Source: RFSX01 sp964495785 (GTDB lineage: Bacteria > Bacteroidota > Bacteroidia > Chitinophagales > Saprospiraceae). Taken from it: a DNA stretch of 64,000 nt. The translations under genes and the position numbers were made by a program. Numbering within the stretch: position 1 is the stretch's first letter; every line of letters begins with the position of its first letter. The stretch is from NCBI GenBank assembly GCA_964495785.1, contig CAZBXL010000003.1, positions 1 to 64,000 of the forward strand, written 5' to 3'. The notes under the pieces were generated by a model. That model saw only the letters and a list, made by a program, of their open reading frames with translations. It had not been told where the DNA came from and did no database searches. Of this stretch, positions 34,806 to 43,925 are shown piece after piece.

Positions 34806-36050
34806 TTATTCTTGCTCACTTATATAGTGAATTTCGTTACAGTTCTCTTTAGTAAAAGTACTCATGGCGACTCTCTTAATATCCTCAGCTGTCACCTTTA
34901 TAATTTCTTCTTCTTGTCTATTTATTTTTCCTACGTCACCTAACATTTCATAATAAGCCAAGTTGATCGCTTTGCTTATAATACTCACTTCAGAAAAACA
35001 GACGGAGCTGATAAGACCATTTTTTATTTTTTGTAGTTCTTTTTCATTTATTAATTCCTCCTTTAACGTCATCAGTTCATTCCATATGGTAGAACTTGCA
35101 AGTTCTATATCTGCGCCATCTATAAGTTTGGCTTCTACCATAAACAAACCAGGATCTATGGATCCAGTAATATAAGCATCTACTTTAGAGAACATTTTTG
35201 TCCCTTTAAGCAAGTTTTGATAAAACCGTCCTGATCTTCCTCCACTCAATATATCTGATAGTATGTCGTATGCACAGAAATCGTTATGTAATCTTTCAGG
35301 CATATGAAAAGCCATATACAATGCAGAAGCAGGCACAGCGCCTTTGACTATTTTCTTACGATATGATTCTTGGATGGGTTCTATATCTACAGATGGACCC
35401 GAGGATGTAGGAGCTCCTTCTATATCTCCAAACCATTTGATTATTAGATCGAGGGCTATCTTGTAATCGAATTTTCCTGCTAATACGATGACTGCATTAT
35501 TAGGGCGGTAGTAATTTTTAAAGAAAGACTGTACATCTTCTAATCGAGCCTGTTCTATATGTTCCGGTACTAGACCTATTGTAGGCCATTTATAACTATG
35601 TTTTTTATAAGCGAGGTCAGATAGATGGTGCCATAGGTCGCCGTATGGTTTATTCAGACAAGTCTCATTAAATTCTTCTAAGACAACTTTTTTTTGCACA
35701 TCAAGACTTTCTTGATTGATATTTAAACTTCGCATTCTGTCTGACTCTATCCATAAAGCAGCTTCAAGGTTCTCAGCTGGCATTATATCATAGTAATTAG
35801 TAAGATCGTTATTTGTAAATGCATTATTTTCTCCACCAGCATTCTGCACAACATCATCAAAATCTGGAATATTCTCAGATCCGCCGAACATTAGATGCTC
35901 AAATAAATGGGCAAAACCCGTCTTATCTATTGATTCATTTTTAGATCCTACTTTATATAATAAGTTTACTGTCACAAGAGGGGTAGTGAGATCTTGGTGT
36001 AGGATAACAGTGAGTCCATTAGCTAATATGTGTCTCTGGTAATCTATCAT
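34806..36050 (-). CDS. M16-family zinc metallopeptidase (cytoplasmic)
   Basis: 414 residues, one M16A/M16C pair. The inverted zinc motif HLFEH is at residues 48-52 (HxxEH), and the downstream glutamates of QKKVVLEEFNE supply the third ligand. The C-terminal half has the RSGRFYQNLLKG motif common in M16 peptidases. There is no signal peptide, unlike many Bacteroidota M16 enzymes, so it should act in the cytoplasm on short peptides. It is the last gene of an operon-like run (peroxiredoxin, clpS, aat), 13 bases after aat, which links it by position to N-degron proteolysis. Confidence 0.9.
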   Translation of the reverse strand: MIDYQRHILANGLTVILHQDLTTPLVTVNLLYKVGSKNESIDKTGFAHLFEHLMFGGSENIPDFDDVVQNAGGENNAFTNNDLTNYYDIMPAENLEAALWIESDRMRSLNINQESLDVQKKVVLEEFNETCLNKPYGDLWHHLSDLAYKKHSYKWPTIGLVPEHIEQARLEDVQSFFKNYYRPNNAVIVLAGKFDYKIALDLIIKWFGDIEGAPTSSGPSVDIEPIQESYRKKIVKGAVPASALYMAFHMPERLHNDFCAYDILSDILSGGRSGRFYQNLLKGTKMFSKVDAYITGSIDPGLFMVEAKLIDGADIELASSTIWNELMTLKEELINEKELQKIKNGLISSVCFSEVSIISKAINLAYYEMLGDVGKINRQEEEIIKVTAEDIKRVAMSTFTKENCNEIHYISEQE

Positions 36051-36063
36051 AATATCTATAATA

Positions 36064-36744
36064 TTATCTTGTCCATTTATTGGTTTCTGTTTTTATTAGT
36101 GCATTTCTTTTGAGTATAGAAAAGAATTCTTCTTTACTCATTAGCTCTCCGCCCATACTCGATAGGTGACCAGTCTCTTGCTGACAATCTACAAGCCAAT
36201 AATTTTTTTCGTCTAAGTATCTGCAGAGATTAATAAGAGCATATTTAGAAGCATTACTGACATCTGCAAACATCGATTCTCCACAGAAAACCTTACCTAA
36301 GCCTAAGCCATATAGGCCACCTACAAGTTTTTTATCTTGCCAGACCTCCACAGAATGAGCATATCCTTGATGATGTAGTTCTATAAATGTCTGTTCTATA
36401 TCGTCAGTAATCCATGTGTCATCTTGGCCTTTTCTCGATTTATTACGACAGTTCCTTATGACTTGTTCAAATGCTGTATCAAAGGTACATGAAAAGATAT
36501 CTTGATTAAAGTACCTTCTCATACTTCGTGATATTTTTACTTCCTTAGGTCTTAACGTTAGTCTCGGATGAGTGTACCACCATAAGGTTGGATCGTTAGG
36601 GCCATTCCATGGAAAAATACCAAATTGATAAGATAGTAGAAGTTTTTGCGGTGATACTTCAGTACCAAATGCAAGTAATCCATCAGGATCACATAGTAGT
36701 GGATGTGGAAAAAAATCTACCTCTTGGGGTAGAAAAAAGGCCAC
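36064..36744 (-). CDS. aat: Leucyl/phenylalanyl-tRNA--protein transferase
   Basis: 226 residues, the usual size. The FPHPLLCDPDGLLAFG and FGIFPWNGPNDPTLWWYTHPR motifs are the core signature, and GGLYGLGLGKVFCGESMF marks the GNAT-like acceptor fold. Aat transfers Leu or Phe from charged tRNA to N-terminal Arg/Lys of proteins, making them N-degron substrates for ClpS-ClpAP. The ATG is 3 bases from the end of clpS upstream, a tight functional operon. Confidence 0.96.
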   Translation of the reverse strand: MAFFLPQEVDFFPHPLLCDPDGLLAFGTEVSPQKLLLSYQFGIFPWNGPNDPTLWWYTHPRLTLRPKEVKISRSMRRYFNQDIFSCTFDTAFEQVIRNCRNKSRKGQDDTWITDDIEQTFIELHHQGYAHSVEVWQDKKLVGGLYGLGLGKVFCGESMFADVSNASKYALINLCRYLDEKNYWLVDCQQETGHLSSMGGELMSKEEFFSILKRNALIKTETNKWTR

Positions 36745-36747
36745 TTT

Positions 36748-37065
36748 TTAGTCTTTAACAGTTACTTCTATAACAGCAGATAAACCTCTTTCTACGAGAG
36801 CCTCTTTCATAGGCTTAAGTTCATCAATGCCACCGGTTTTGACGATCGCTTTACCTTTATAGTGTACTATGAGAGAAAGTTGTTCTGATTGTTCAAATGT
36901 GTGATTACACACTTCCATAAAACATTGTATAACCCAGTCAAATGTATTGAAGTCATCATTATAAACTAAGAGCTGTGCATTATTAAGTCCAACAGTTGTC
37001 GTCGTCTCTTCTGTCAATATATCGTTCAATTCGCTTGTTAGTAACTCGTTAATATCTTTCGTCAT
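36748..37065 (-). CDS. clpS: ATP-dependent Clp protease adaptor ClpS
   Basis: 105 residues. After a flexible N terminus, the core has LLVYNDDFNTFDWVIQCF, with the Asn-Asp pair that holds the N-terminal amino group of the substrate, and LSLIVHYKGKAIVKTG, with the conserved His. ClpS delivers proteins with Leu, Phe, Tyr or Trp N termini to ClpA. It precedes aat, the enzyme that makes such N termini, which supports the assignment. Confidence 0.94.
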   Translation of the reverse strand: MTKDINELLTSELNDILTEETTTTVGLNNAQLLVYNDDFNTFDWVIQCFMEVCNHTFEQSEQLSLIVHYKGKAIVKTGGIDELKPMKEALVERGLSAVIEVTVKD

Positions 37066-37088
37066 TTCTAAAAGTGTGTTAGTGGGTG

Positions 37089-37559
37089 TTAATTTAATTT
37101 AGCAAGCGCATTCTCAAGTTCAGTAAAGTTGGGTAAATTTCCTGCATTATCCAATACTTCTTGGTATTGAATTTTGCCATCGCCATCTATTACAAATACA
37201 GCTCTTTTTGATACGCCCTTAAGTCCTAAAACAAAATCTTCGTAGAAAGCACCATAAGCTTGGCTTACGTCTTTATTGAAGTCTGATAGAACGGGAAAAT
37301 TAAGATTGTTTTCAGCTTTGAATTTTGCTAAGGTAAACGGGGAGTCGACCGAGACGGCTAGGATCTCTGCATTTAAATTTTCATACTTACTTAAATTATC
37401 TCTCATGTGACATAATTCTTCGGTACAAACTCCTGTAAATGCTAATGGAAAAAACAATAGTACTGAAGTTTTTCCTTTGTAGTCTGTAAGACTAACATCT
37501 TTGCAATCAGAGTTCTTAAGTGTAAATGCAGGTGCTGAATCTCCTATTTTAATAGTCAT
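37089..37559 (-). CDS. Peroxiredoxin (AhpC/TSA-like, BCP or AhpE type)
   Basis: 156 residues. A thioredoxin fold with FPLAFTGVCTEELCHM: the peroxidatic Cys is Cys45 in the TxxC motif, and Cys50 could act as a close resolving cysteine. ILAVSVDSPFTLAKFKAENN follows, as in one-Cys/atypical two-Cys peroxiredoxins that reduce H2O2 and organic peroxides. No signal peptide. First gene of the run peroxiredoxin-clpS-aat-M16, 23 bases upstream of clpS. Confidence 0.92.
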   Translation of the reverse strand: MTIKIGDSAPAFTLKNSDCKDVSLTDYKGKTSVLLFFPLAFTGVCTEELCHMRDNLSKYENLNAEILAVSVDSPFTLAKFKAENNLNFPVLSDFNKDVSQAYGAFYEDFVLGLKGVSKRAVFVIDGDGKIQYQEVLDNAGNLPNFTELENALAKLN

Positions 37560-37681
37560 GTTCTTTTTGAATCATTAAAGGTTTTTCAAAAATAGAATAT
37601 TCTATCCAATATTGTAAGCCCAATTTATAAATAGGCTTTAATATTGCAATTATGACATTCATTTGGCAATAAATCAGGCTA

Positions 37682-38572
37682 ATGAGTAAAAGACTAATTG
37701 CCTACATACAACTCCATATCGCAGTAGTTCTATATGGCTGGACTGCGATCTTAGGCGGGGTGATAACTATATCTGCTATTAACTTAGTTTGGTGGAGAGT
37801 ACTTATAACAAGTGTCAGTCTACTATTCTTTATAGGGTTTGGCAGAAGATTACTCAATCTAAGCTCCAGATTGTTATTGATATATCTAACAATAGGTGCA
37901 GTAGTGGGTATGCATTGGATATGCTTCTATAGTTCTGTTAAGATGGCCAATGCATCGATAGCTCTTATCACTATGTCTACGACATCCTTATTTACATCCA
38001 TAATAGAACCTCTTATATTTAAAAGAAAGATTAATAAGCTGGAGATTACCTTAGGATTATTAATTATACCATGTATGATCTTGATAGCTAAGAATATAGA
38101 TGTCAGCTTGATAAATGGGTTTCTTATAGGATTATTATCTGCATTTTTAGCGGCCTTATTCGCTAGTATAAATAAGAGATTTGTAGATGAAGCTTCTCCT
38201 TACGTAATTAGTTTTTTGGAGATGTTTGGAGCATTTTTATTTATAAGTATTTGTCTTCCATTTATCACTCAAAGTTTATCTGATATATGGCCTTCGAGTA
38301 GTGATTGGATATACTTAATTATTCTTGCTTTATTATGTACAACTTTGGCATTTGTCCTCACTATGAAGTCGCTAAAGTATATATCCGCATTTGATTCTAA
38401 TCTTGTCATTAACTTAGAACCAATATATGGGATAGGTCTGGCCGTATTCATCCTTAATGAGCATGAGCAATTGACACCAATGTTTTACTTTGGAGGAATT
38501 CTTATTATGTTAATTGTTTTTATGCATCCATTTATAGTTAAAAAACTAAATGACAGAAAAAACTTTTCCTGA
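37682..38572 (+). CDS. EamA-family (DMT) transporter
   Basis: 296 residues with ten predicted membrane helices in two five-helix halves, the drug/metabolite-transporter plan. Visible marks are WWRVLITSVSLLFFIGFG in the first half and LEPIYGIGLAVFILNE in the last. Substrate unknown; many relatives export amino acids or metabolites. The last 23 bases overlap the start of the O-methyltransferase gene, so the two are co-translated. Divergent from the peroxiredoxin operon with a 122-base spacer between. Confidence 0.9.
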   Translation: MSKRLIAYIQLHIAVVLYGWTAILGGVITISAINLVWWRVLITSVSLLFFIGFGRRLLNLSSRLLLIYLTIGAVVGMHWICFYSSVKMANASIALITMSTTSLFTSIIEPLIFKRKINKLEITLGLLIIPCMILIAKNIDVSLINGFLIGLLSAFLAALFASINKRFVDEASPYVISFLEMFGAFLFISICLPFITQSLSDIWPSSSDWIYLIILALLCTTLAFVLTMKSLKYISAFDSNLVINLEPIYGIGLAVFILNEHEQLTPMFYFGGILIMLIVFMHPFIVKKLNDRKNFS

Positions 38573-39200
38573 TATCACATCTCCTTTAATAGAAGATTAT
38601 TGTAAGCAACTAACTTCAGAGCCTAATGCTCACCTTCAAGAAATAGATGCGATGTCTCAGAGTACTCATGATCCGAAGATGATTTCTGGAGCATATCTAG
38701 GAAGGTTTCTAAGTATGGTGAGTAAAATGGTAATGCCCAAAGTTGTCCTTGAGATTGGAACATTTACAGGATACGGAACTTTGTGCTTATTAGAGGGTAT
38801 CCAGGAAGGAGGAGTTATACATACTATAGAGAAGAATAATCAGTTGAAGGGATTTGCAGCGGATGTATTTGAGAATGCAGGCGTACAAGATAAGATCGTT
38901 CAGCATATAGGAGATGCTGCAGAGATAATTAGTGATATGGATTTATCTTTTGATTTGGTTTTTATTGATGCAGCAAAGAGGCAGTACATAAAGTATCTTA
39001 ACCTCGTCTTACCAAAAATGAAATCTGGAGGCATAATAATGGCAGATAATGTATTATGGAAAGGTAAGGTGGTCTCCGAAGAAAACGACAAATTAGGTCA
39101 AGGCTTAGATGAATTTAACAAATACGTCAAGGATAATCAACAAGTGGAGAATATCATTTTGCCTATAGATGATGGGCTTCACTTAATAAGGAAATTATGA
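38550..39200 (+). CDS. Class I SAM-dependent O-methyltransferase
   Basis: 216 residues. The SAM site is VLEIGTFTGYGTLCLLEG, with the acidic HTIEKNNQ end of strand 2, then FDLVFIDAAKRQYIKY and GGIIMADNVLWKG, the metal/substrate motif of the CCoAMT/COMT-like family (Pfam Methyltransf_3). These enzymes methylate catechols or other small hydroxyls in a Mg-dependent way. The true substrate is not known. Overlaps the EamA transporter, which might move its product or substrate. Confidence 0.92.
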   Translation: MTEKTFPDITSPLIEDYCKQLTSEPNAHLQEIDAMSQSTHDPKMISGAYLGRFLSMVSKMVMPKVVLEIGTFTGYGTLCLLEGIQEGGVIHTIEKNNQLKGFAADVFENAGVQDKIVQHIGDAAEIISDMDLSFDLVFIDAAKRQYIKYLNLVLPKMKSGGIIMADNVLWKGKVVSEENDKLGQGLDEFNKYVKDNQQVENIILPIDDGLHLIRKL

Positions 39201-39364
39201 TAGTACCGATAACTGTATAAAATGCCCAATGATAAATCATGCCGCTTTAAACATGCATCGAGCTTTATACCCAAAACGAGATGGGACATTATGCCTTTAA
39301 TTAGTACAATATGTCATAATAGAGTGCACAGTTTATATAAGTTGTTTCTATTTTTAGGTTAATT

Positions 39365-40999
39365 ATGAGAGTATACTTATTAATCTGTGCTGCGATTTTT
39401 ATTCTATGTAAAAATGGAGTTGCTCAAAGAACAGTAGGTGTATTAGAATTAAATGATGCTGTATCTGACGGTTACACCTTAATTATTCCTAATAGTAATA
39501 CTTCAACGTATCTTATCGACAACTGTGGTCGAGTAATTAATGAATGGGTTTCACAATATACTGCTGGACTTATGGCATATCTCCTACCTGATGGCAGATT
39601 ATTAAGAGCAGGAAGGAGTGCTTCACAATTCGGAGCTGGAGGTTCTGGTGGAGTTATGGAAATATTCTCTTGGGAAGGAGAGTTAGAATGGTCTTATTTC
39701 TATTCTGATGATAGAGTACAACAACATCACGATATGGAAGTATTACCCAATGGAAACATATTAATGCTCGCATGGGTCAGCTTAGATGAAGACGAGATCT
39801 TAGCATTAGGTAGACAGGAAGAGTATCTTGATGTGGATAGGGGTTTTTGGTCAGAGCAAGTTGTAGAAATAAGACCTGTCGGAACTGATAATGCTGAGAT
39901 TGTCTGGATATGGAATTCTCACGATCATTATGTGCAGGACATGGACAGCTTAAAAAACAACTATGGTATAGTAGAAGATCACCCAGAGCTTTTAGATATT
40001 AATTATCCTTACTCTGAAAATCTTAATGGGGATTGGCTTCACTTTAATTCTATAGATTATAATACGGAACTTGATCAGATATTATTAGGATCTCGTAATC
40101 ACAATGAAATATACATAATAGATCATAGCACGACGACTGCTGAAGCGGCCTCTCACGAGGGAGGTAGATATGGTAGAGGTGGTGATATACTATACAGATG
40201 GGGTAATCCGGTGGTCTATAAGAATGGAACTACATCTGATAAAAAACTGTACGGGCAACATGATCCTCATTGGTTAGATGCTCATAATGAAGAGAATAAT
40301 TTCATTATGATATATAATAACGGCGTGGGCAGAAATCCATTTTTTTCTTCCGTAGACGTCATAGACACGGGTCATGAGAATGGCGTGTATACACTAAGCG
40401 GAGGCCAGTATGGCCCTGAAGAATTAGCCTGGACAATTCAGGATTTCAATCTGGAATTCAGTTCTCCTCGTATATCAGGAGCACAGTATCTTGAGAATAG
40501 AAGTACTCTTATATGTGCAGGAAATATTTATAAGATATTAGAACTCACAGAAAATGGTGTACCTGCTTGGTCTTATATAAATCCTGTAAGTAATTTTGGT
40601 CCTATATCACAGGGGGAAAATAGAGGTGGTAGAGACATGTTTAGGACTCATAAATATGATATAGACTTTTCAGGATTACAAGATAAAGATCTGACACCTG
40701 GAGATAAATTAGAACTTAATCCGACGGAGATGGACTGTATGATAACTGATGTCGTTACTATTGATAATTCGCAAAGTGAACTATCAATATTTCCGAATCC
40801 AACTACTGATGTTATATTTACAAAAGGGAATACCGAAGGATATAAGTATGAAATATATAACTCCACTGGTATTAGGCTCACTTCAGCGAGCAGGATTACT
40901 CAAGGAAGTATAGACATATCTGAATTAGATGCAGGTATATATATTTTAAAATTTTTAAACGAATACTCTCAGAAATCATATAAAGTAATTAAGCTATGA
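39365..40999 (+). CDS. Arylsulfotransferase-like secreted protein with T9SS sorting domain (first of tandem)
   Basis: 544 residues: signal peptide 1-20 (IFILCKNGVAQ end), a propeller-like body of six or so repeats, and a T9SS type A sorting domain at about residue 475 (LSIFPNPTTDVIF, then LDAGIYILKF). Motifs shared with the ASST-like family: DNCGRVINEW, QQHHDMEVLPNGN (His121-His122-Asp123), IVWIWNSHDHYVQD, DWLHFNSIDYN (His226), FRWGNP-like YRWGNP, QHDPHWLD. E. coli-type ASST transfers sulfate between phenols through a sulfohistidine; which His here would serve is not settled. Its stop overlaps the next start (ATGA) by 4 bases. Expected at the cell surface. Confidence 0.82.
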   Translation: MRVYLLICAAIFILCKNGVAQRTVGVLELNDAVSDGYTLIIPNSNTSTYLIDNCGRVINEWVSQYTAGLMAYLLPDGRLLRAGRSASQFGAGGSGGVMEIFSWEGELEWSYFYSDDRVQQHHDMEVLPNGNILMLAWVSLDEDEILALGRQEEYLDVDRGFWSEQVVEIRPVGTDNAEIVWIWNSHDHYVQDMDSLKNNYGIVEDHPELLDINYPYSENLNGDWLHFNSIDYNTELDQILLGSRNHNEIYIIDHSTTTAEAASHEGGRYGRGGDILYRWGNPVVYKNGTTSDKKLYGQHDPHWLDAHNEENNFIMIYNNGVGRNPFFSSVDVIDTGHENGVYTLSGGQYGPEELAWTIQDFNLEFSSPRISGAQYLENRSTLICAGNIYKILELTENGVPAWSYINPVSNFGPISQGENRGGRDMFRTHKYDIDFSGLQDKDLTPGDKLELNPTEMDCMITDVVTIDNSQSELSIFPNPTTDVIFTKGNTEGYKYEIYNSTGIRLTSASRITQGSIDISELDAGIYILKFLNEYSQKSYKVIKL

Positions 41000-42681
41000 T
41001 AAAACATTTACAGGCAACACTCCTATTAGTTTTTCTTTTTTCATTATGTGCATCTGCGCAGAATACCGTTGGGCTTATATCCTATAACGCAAATAAAGCT
41101 TATGATGGATACAACTTAATCTTTCCTCATAATCAAGCTAACGTATATCTTCTCGATAACTGTGGTGAGATAGTACATACCTGGGAAGGAGACCCTCAGA
41201 CGAGACCAGGTAATGTTGCATACCTTCTTGACGATGGTAGATTAGTAAGAACACATAGGCCGGTAAGTATAGCATCTGACCGTATTTGGGCAGGAGGTGG
41301 AGGTGCTACAGTAGAGATAGTCGACTGGGATAACAATATAGAATGGAGTTATACACTGAATGACTCACTTGAAAGATTGCATCACGATATCGCTGTAATT
41401 AACAAAAACGACAGAATGACAATTCTTATGATAGCTTGGGAAATAAGAGACCTCGACGAAGTCATAGCTGCTGGTAGAGATACAAGCGTACTTTCAGCAG
41501 GAGAGTTGTGGCCAGACTTTCTACGTGAGATAGATCCAGAGACTGATGAGATTGTATGGGAATGGTACGCATGGGATCATCTTGTGCAAGACTTTGATTC
41601 TACTAAAAACAACTTTGGTGTAATAGCTGATAATCCTGGAAAGCTAGATATTAATTTGGATCTTAATGGAGCAGGAAATGCTGACTGGATGCATAGTAAT
41701 GCAGTAGACTATGATCCCATTAATGATAATATAATATTGAGTGTGCCATATTTTAGCGAAGCGTATATCATAGATCATACAACGACAACTGAGCAAGCTG
41801 CAACGTCATTTGGTGGTAGAAGTAATAAGGGAGGTGACTTCATGTTCAGATGGGGTAATCCAGCCAATTATGATCAAGGAACTGCTGAGGATCAGACACT
41901 ATTTTTTCAACATGACGTGGCATTTATTGATGATTTTGTAGATTTCTTTGATCCTAATTTTGGTAAGATTTCAGTGTTTAATAATATGGCAGGTCCTGAT
42001 TTCAGCACAGCTAATATTGTAAGAGCAGATTTGGATATGTATTCTTGGGAGTATCCTATCGTAGATGGCGCTTACTTACCTGAAGCACCTGAACTGACAA
42101 TTACTCATCCTGTTGACCCAACTGAAATTTACTCGACTGGATTATCAAGTTTTCAGTATTTACGTAATGGAAACTATCTGATAACAGCAGGACGTACAGG
42201 ATATTCTGTAGAGATCACCCCTGATAACGAAATAGTCTGGGAATATATAACACCTCTCCGAGGCGGTACACCTGTGATGCAAGGCGACACAACGCTGACC
42301 ATTAATAATAATTTGACATTTAGAATGTTTAGATATCCTGTTGATTATTCTGCATTTGATGGAAGAGATCTTTCGCCTAAGGGTTTTATAGAATCTGAGC
42401 CAGACTTAGATTTCTGTGATGAGCTAACTGATATTAGAGATCTACAAGCTGAATATGGTTTGAACATATATCCTAATCCAGCATCTGATATGATCACGGT
42501 AGAGTGGGAAGTTGGTAAATATGTGAATATTGAAATCTATGATTTTATGGGAAGACCTATGATTAATAGTATGCAATTAAGTGGTGGTCGTAAGTATTTT
42601 GATACTTCTCAATGGACTACAGGCATCTATACTTTAAGAGTAAATATGAAAGAAGCTGGTAGATTTATGATCGTCAATTAG
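40996..42681 (+). CDS. Arylsulfotransferase-like secreted protein with T9SS sorting domain (second of tandem)
   Basis: 561 residues with signal peptide (LLVFLFSLCASAQ). The body repeats the motifs of the gene before it: DNCGEIVHTW, LHHDIAVINKNDR (His129-His130-Asp131), LREIDPETDEIVWEW, DHLVQDFDSTKNNFGVI, NADWMHSNAVDYD (His233), RWGNPANYDQG and FFQHDVAFID. A T9SS type A sorting domain ends the chain (LNIYPNPASDMITVEW, TTGIYTLRVN). The ATG overlaps the upstream stop as ATGA, so translation is coupled and the two proteins should be made in equal amounts. Probably a duplication product; possible heteromer. Confidence 0.82.
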   Translation: MIKHLQATLLLVFLFSLCASAQNTVGLISYNANKAYDGYNLIFPHNQANVYLLDNCGEIVHTWEGDPQTRPGNVAYLLDDGRLVRTHRPVSIASDRIWAGGGGATVEIVDWDNNIEWSYTLNDSLERLHHDIAVINKNDRMTILMIAWEIRDLDEVIAAGRDTSVLSAGELWPDFLREIDPETDEIVWEWYAWDHLVQDFDSTKNNFGVIADNPGKLDINLDLNGAGNADWMHSNAVDYDPINDNIILSVPYFSEAYIIDHTTTTEQAATSFGGRSNKGGDFMFRWGNPANYDQGTAEDQTLFFQHDVAFIDDFVDFFDPNFGKISVFNNMAGPDFSTANIVRADLDMYSWEYPIVDGAYLPEAPELTITHPVDPTEIYSTGLSSFQYLRNGNYLITAGRTGYSVEITPDNEIVWEYITPLRGGTPVMQGDTTLTINNNLTFRMFRYPVDYSAFDGRDLSPKGFIESEPDLDFCDELTDIRDLQAEYGLNIYPNPASDMITVEWEVGKYVNIEIYDFMGRPMINSMQLSGGRKYFDTSQWTTGIYTLRVNMKEAGRFMIVN

Positions 42682-42849
42682 GGAAAATAGTTGATCGGAT
42701 ATAGATAGGAATGCTTAGTTTTATTTTGCATTGTCGATTTATTTGTAACCAAAAATTCATGTTTAAACATTTTTTCAGTATTAAATTTTTGGAAAAAAGA
42801 AAAGTATACTATATTCGACTAACAATCTGATAACCAACCCTTAAAACCA

Positions 42850-43207
42850 ATGTTTGAGCAAATTGCTTTAACTAATTACTTAGGACTACTATCGAGTCCT
42901 TACACTTGTTCAACTACTGCCATACATAATGCAGTTGCATATATTGTAGTGGAATCTAAATGTGACGATAGTTTAAATGATTCAGCTAACCCCATTATTT
43001 CGCTTCTTACATCTAAAGAACAAAGCATTCTAACGGTATCATCGTATATGAGATGTATAGAAGAGGATGCCAATATAAAATCAAACGATATTAATTTCAG
43101 AAAGTATCTTTCTAAAGAAGATCACAAACTTCATAGGAGGAATATATAAAGATGCAGGTATTGATCATATTACTAAACGTAGTAAAATATCAATGCATGT
43201 TAGATAA
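42850..43207 (+). pseudogene. Short gene, apparently frameshifted
   Basis: An ATG at 42850 gives 99 residues ending HRRNI at 43149. The +1 frame then continues without break as YKDAGIDHITKRSKISMHVR and stops at 43207, 35 bases before a terminator on this strand. The joined sequence (with LTSKEQSIL and HRRNIYKDAGID) reads more naturally than either half, so one base missing or added in the ATATATAAA run near 43142 is likely, through mutation or sequencing error. The HRRNI segment is weakly like the recognition helix of a LuxR-type domain, but the spacing is eight residues too long. Function unknown. Confidence 0.45.
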
Positions 43208-43241
43208 AGGAATTTGATCAGCACTTTATTTGACGAATAAG

Positions 43242-43275
43242 AAGTCAATCCAATTTAATTTGGGTTGGCTTTTTT
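43242..43275 (+). terminator. Intrinsic terminator, plus strand
   Basis: AAGTCAATCCAA (43242-43253) pairs with TTGGGTTGGCTT (43260-43271) as 12 pairs including two G-U, followed by six T. The U-run is only on the plus strand, so it ends the transcript of the short gene before it. Its right half overlaps the 3' end of the GNAT gene. Confidence 0.8.
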
Positions 43276-43812
43276 GCTTTCTACCAATATCTTTTTATAA
43301 ATAACATGTTGCGCTAAGTGAGAGTTTCTATCTAAAAGTGGATGTAGAAATTCTCCTATTTTTTCCATTCCTATTTTTTGCATGATACGTTCTGATGGTT
43401 TATTAAGCACAGAAGTCCAAGAATATATTTCAGTTTTCTTAAGGGTGTGTTTATAATAATCTAAACACGCCATAGCTCCTTCGGTACAATAACCCTTATT
43501 CCAATAAGCAGATTGAAGTCGCCATCCTATTTCTACACATGGTGTAAAGTCAGCTTTAAATCTCGGATGCGAAAATCCGATAAATCCTATAAATTCTCCA
43601 GTATCAATAATTTCGGTAGCATACAAACCGTATCCGTACTCATTATGATGTCGCCTTATTCTTTCTAACATAGAACGTGTTTCAGAAGTACTCATGACAT
43701 TTGGAAAATGTTGCATAACCTTCTTATCTGCATTCATATCCGCTAATTGAGTTAGATCACTGTCTTCCCAACGACGTAGCCCTAAGCGCTTAGTTTGCAT
43801 AATATATGACAT
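43255..43812 (-). CDS. GNAT-family N-acetyltransferase (RimJ/RimL type)
   Basis: 185 residues with the GNAT pattern of the RimJ/RimL group: TKRLGLRRWEDSDL at the start, GFIGFSHPRF (strand 4), EIGWRLQSAYWNKGYCTEGAMACL (acetyl-CoA loop, Q/R-x-x-G-x-G/A variant) and NKPSERIMQKIGMEKIGEF at the end. It acetylates an amine with acetyl-CoA; the substrate (protein N terminus, antibiotic or metabolite) is not determinable. Single gene; its 3' end is inside the plus-strand terminator. Confidence 0.9.
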   Translation of the reverse strand: MSYIMQTKRLGLRRWEDSDLTQLADMNADKKVMQHFPNVMSTSETRSMLERIRRHHNEYGYGLYATEIIDTGEFIGFIGFSHPRFKADFTPCVEIGWRLQSAYWNKGYCTEGAMACLDYYKHTLKKTEIYSWTSVLNKPSERIMQKIGMEKIGEFLHPLLDRNSHLAQHVIYKKILVESKKANPN

Positions 43813-43925
43813 AAAACGAGGTGTATTAGGCCTTAAAGTTGCATATATTTTCTATAAGGGAATTTATTACTGATGAATATCCTTATACTGATGTAGAATT
43901 ATTTATTTAAAACACACAATACAAT

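Noticed and set aside
42850..43207. LuxR-type DNA-binding domain in the frameshifted gene
   Set aside because: LTSKEQSIL and HRRNI look similar, but the distance between them is about eight residues too long and the helix between is not of the LuxR pattern.
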